Positions 63,780 to 64,000 of a stretch of 64,000 nucleotides of DNA are shown piece after piece. A program made the translations under genes and the position numbers. Positions within the stretch are counted from its first letter, which is position 1. Every line of letters begins with the position of its first letter. Origin of the DNA: Aspidapion aeneum (lineage: Eukaryota > Arthropoda > Insecta > Coleoptera > Brentidae); NCBI GenBank assembly GCA_963576565.1, contig OY755039.1:125844640-125908639 (forward strand), given 5' to 3'. The notes under the pieces are model-generated. The model did not search any database, had not been told where the DNA came from, and was given only the letters and a program-made list of their open reading frames with translations.

Positions 63780-64000
63780 TTTTATTCAACTCCAGACTCA
63801 ATTACCTTTCGTTTGATACCACACAAGCCATGTTTTGACTTAAACTCAAATTTTTTTAATCTACCCCCCACCCTTTAAAAAAAAACTAAAATGTATTTTG
63901 TTTAACTCCAGAGTCAATTACCTTTCGTTTAATATCACACACGCCATATTTTCACTTAAACTCTAATTTTTGACATCTACCCCCACCCTTTTTTTAAAAA
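63780..64000 (-). repeat. Satellite-like repeat, same as in polymerase intron
   Basis: About two units of 115-120 bp: CAATTACCTTTCGTTTGATA, CACACAAGCCATGTTTTGAC, ATCTACCCCC, then the next unit. Reverse complement of 42950-43410. Runs to the window edge and may continue. Confidence 0.85.

Overview
This window is eukaryotic and almost certainly insect. It is AT-rich, has GT-AG spliced genes, has no tight operon-like gene packing, and is filled with insect-type transposable elements: Jockey-, RTE- and Penelope-like retroelements, copia, BEL/Pao and gypsy LTR elements, mariner, piggyBac, a CACTA/Chapaev-like element and a Polinton/Maverick. I cannot place it to order; a beetle or another insect with a large genome would fit. 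Very little looks like host gene. The best candidate is one exon at 26265-26448 (minus), with a possible second at 26968-27059 (plus) and a THAP-domain remnant near 49100-49270 (minus).

Layout. 1-2721: Jockey-like LINE, split by a hAT-type non-autonomous element (457-1643) with an exact 8-bp target duplication. 2722-6510: AT-rich DNA with an RTE-type LINE scrap and a 0.68-kb hairpin element whose arms carry TTAGG-like repeats. 6516-11220: decayed copia element on the minus strand, nested inside a small palindromic MITE. 11400-15680: degraded repeats, two small MITEs and a 14-bp minisatellite. 15687-22511: a young BEL/Pao element (minus; LTRs 470 bp each) with an in-frame U-UUU-UUA slippery site joining gag-protease to RT-RNaseH-integrase. 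23050-25195: piggyBac transposase exon broken by an RTE-type LINE. 25291-26208: internally deleted mariner. 27265-29097: foldback element with CACAGTG ends and a TATC duplication.

The core is a nest. An old gypsy element (gag from 30955, pol around 56770-57930, 3' LTR from 57949) has been split by a 15.08-kb Polinton (31172-46251), by later insertions, and by a young gypsy element (50336-56551). The Polinton has a perfect 6-bp target duplication (AACTAT), AG-starting terminal inverted repeats of unequal length, and nearly the full gene set: integrase plus chromodomain, coiled fibre-like protein, DUF8207-like protein, packaging ATPase, PLA2-like protein, minor and major capsid proteins, and a two-exon protein-primed DNA polymerase B. 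Only the ATPase, the small ORF before the major capsid gene, the fibre-like protein and polymerase exon 1 are uninterrupted; the other genes carry stops or frameshifts.

58090-64000: more AT-rich repeat DNA, a 0.7-kb foldback element, two Penelope fragments head to head, an RTE-type RT fragment, and a satellite-like repeat that also occurs inside the Polinton polymerase intron. I found no prokaryotic operon, CRISPR array, tRNA or rRNA gene. The most notable items are the Polinton with its spliced polymerase and its PLA2-like and fibre-like accessory genes, the BEL frameshift site, and the RSS-heptamer-like ends of the 27265-29097 element.
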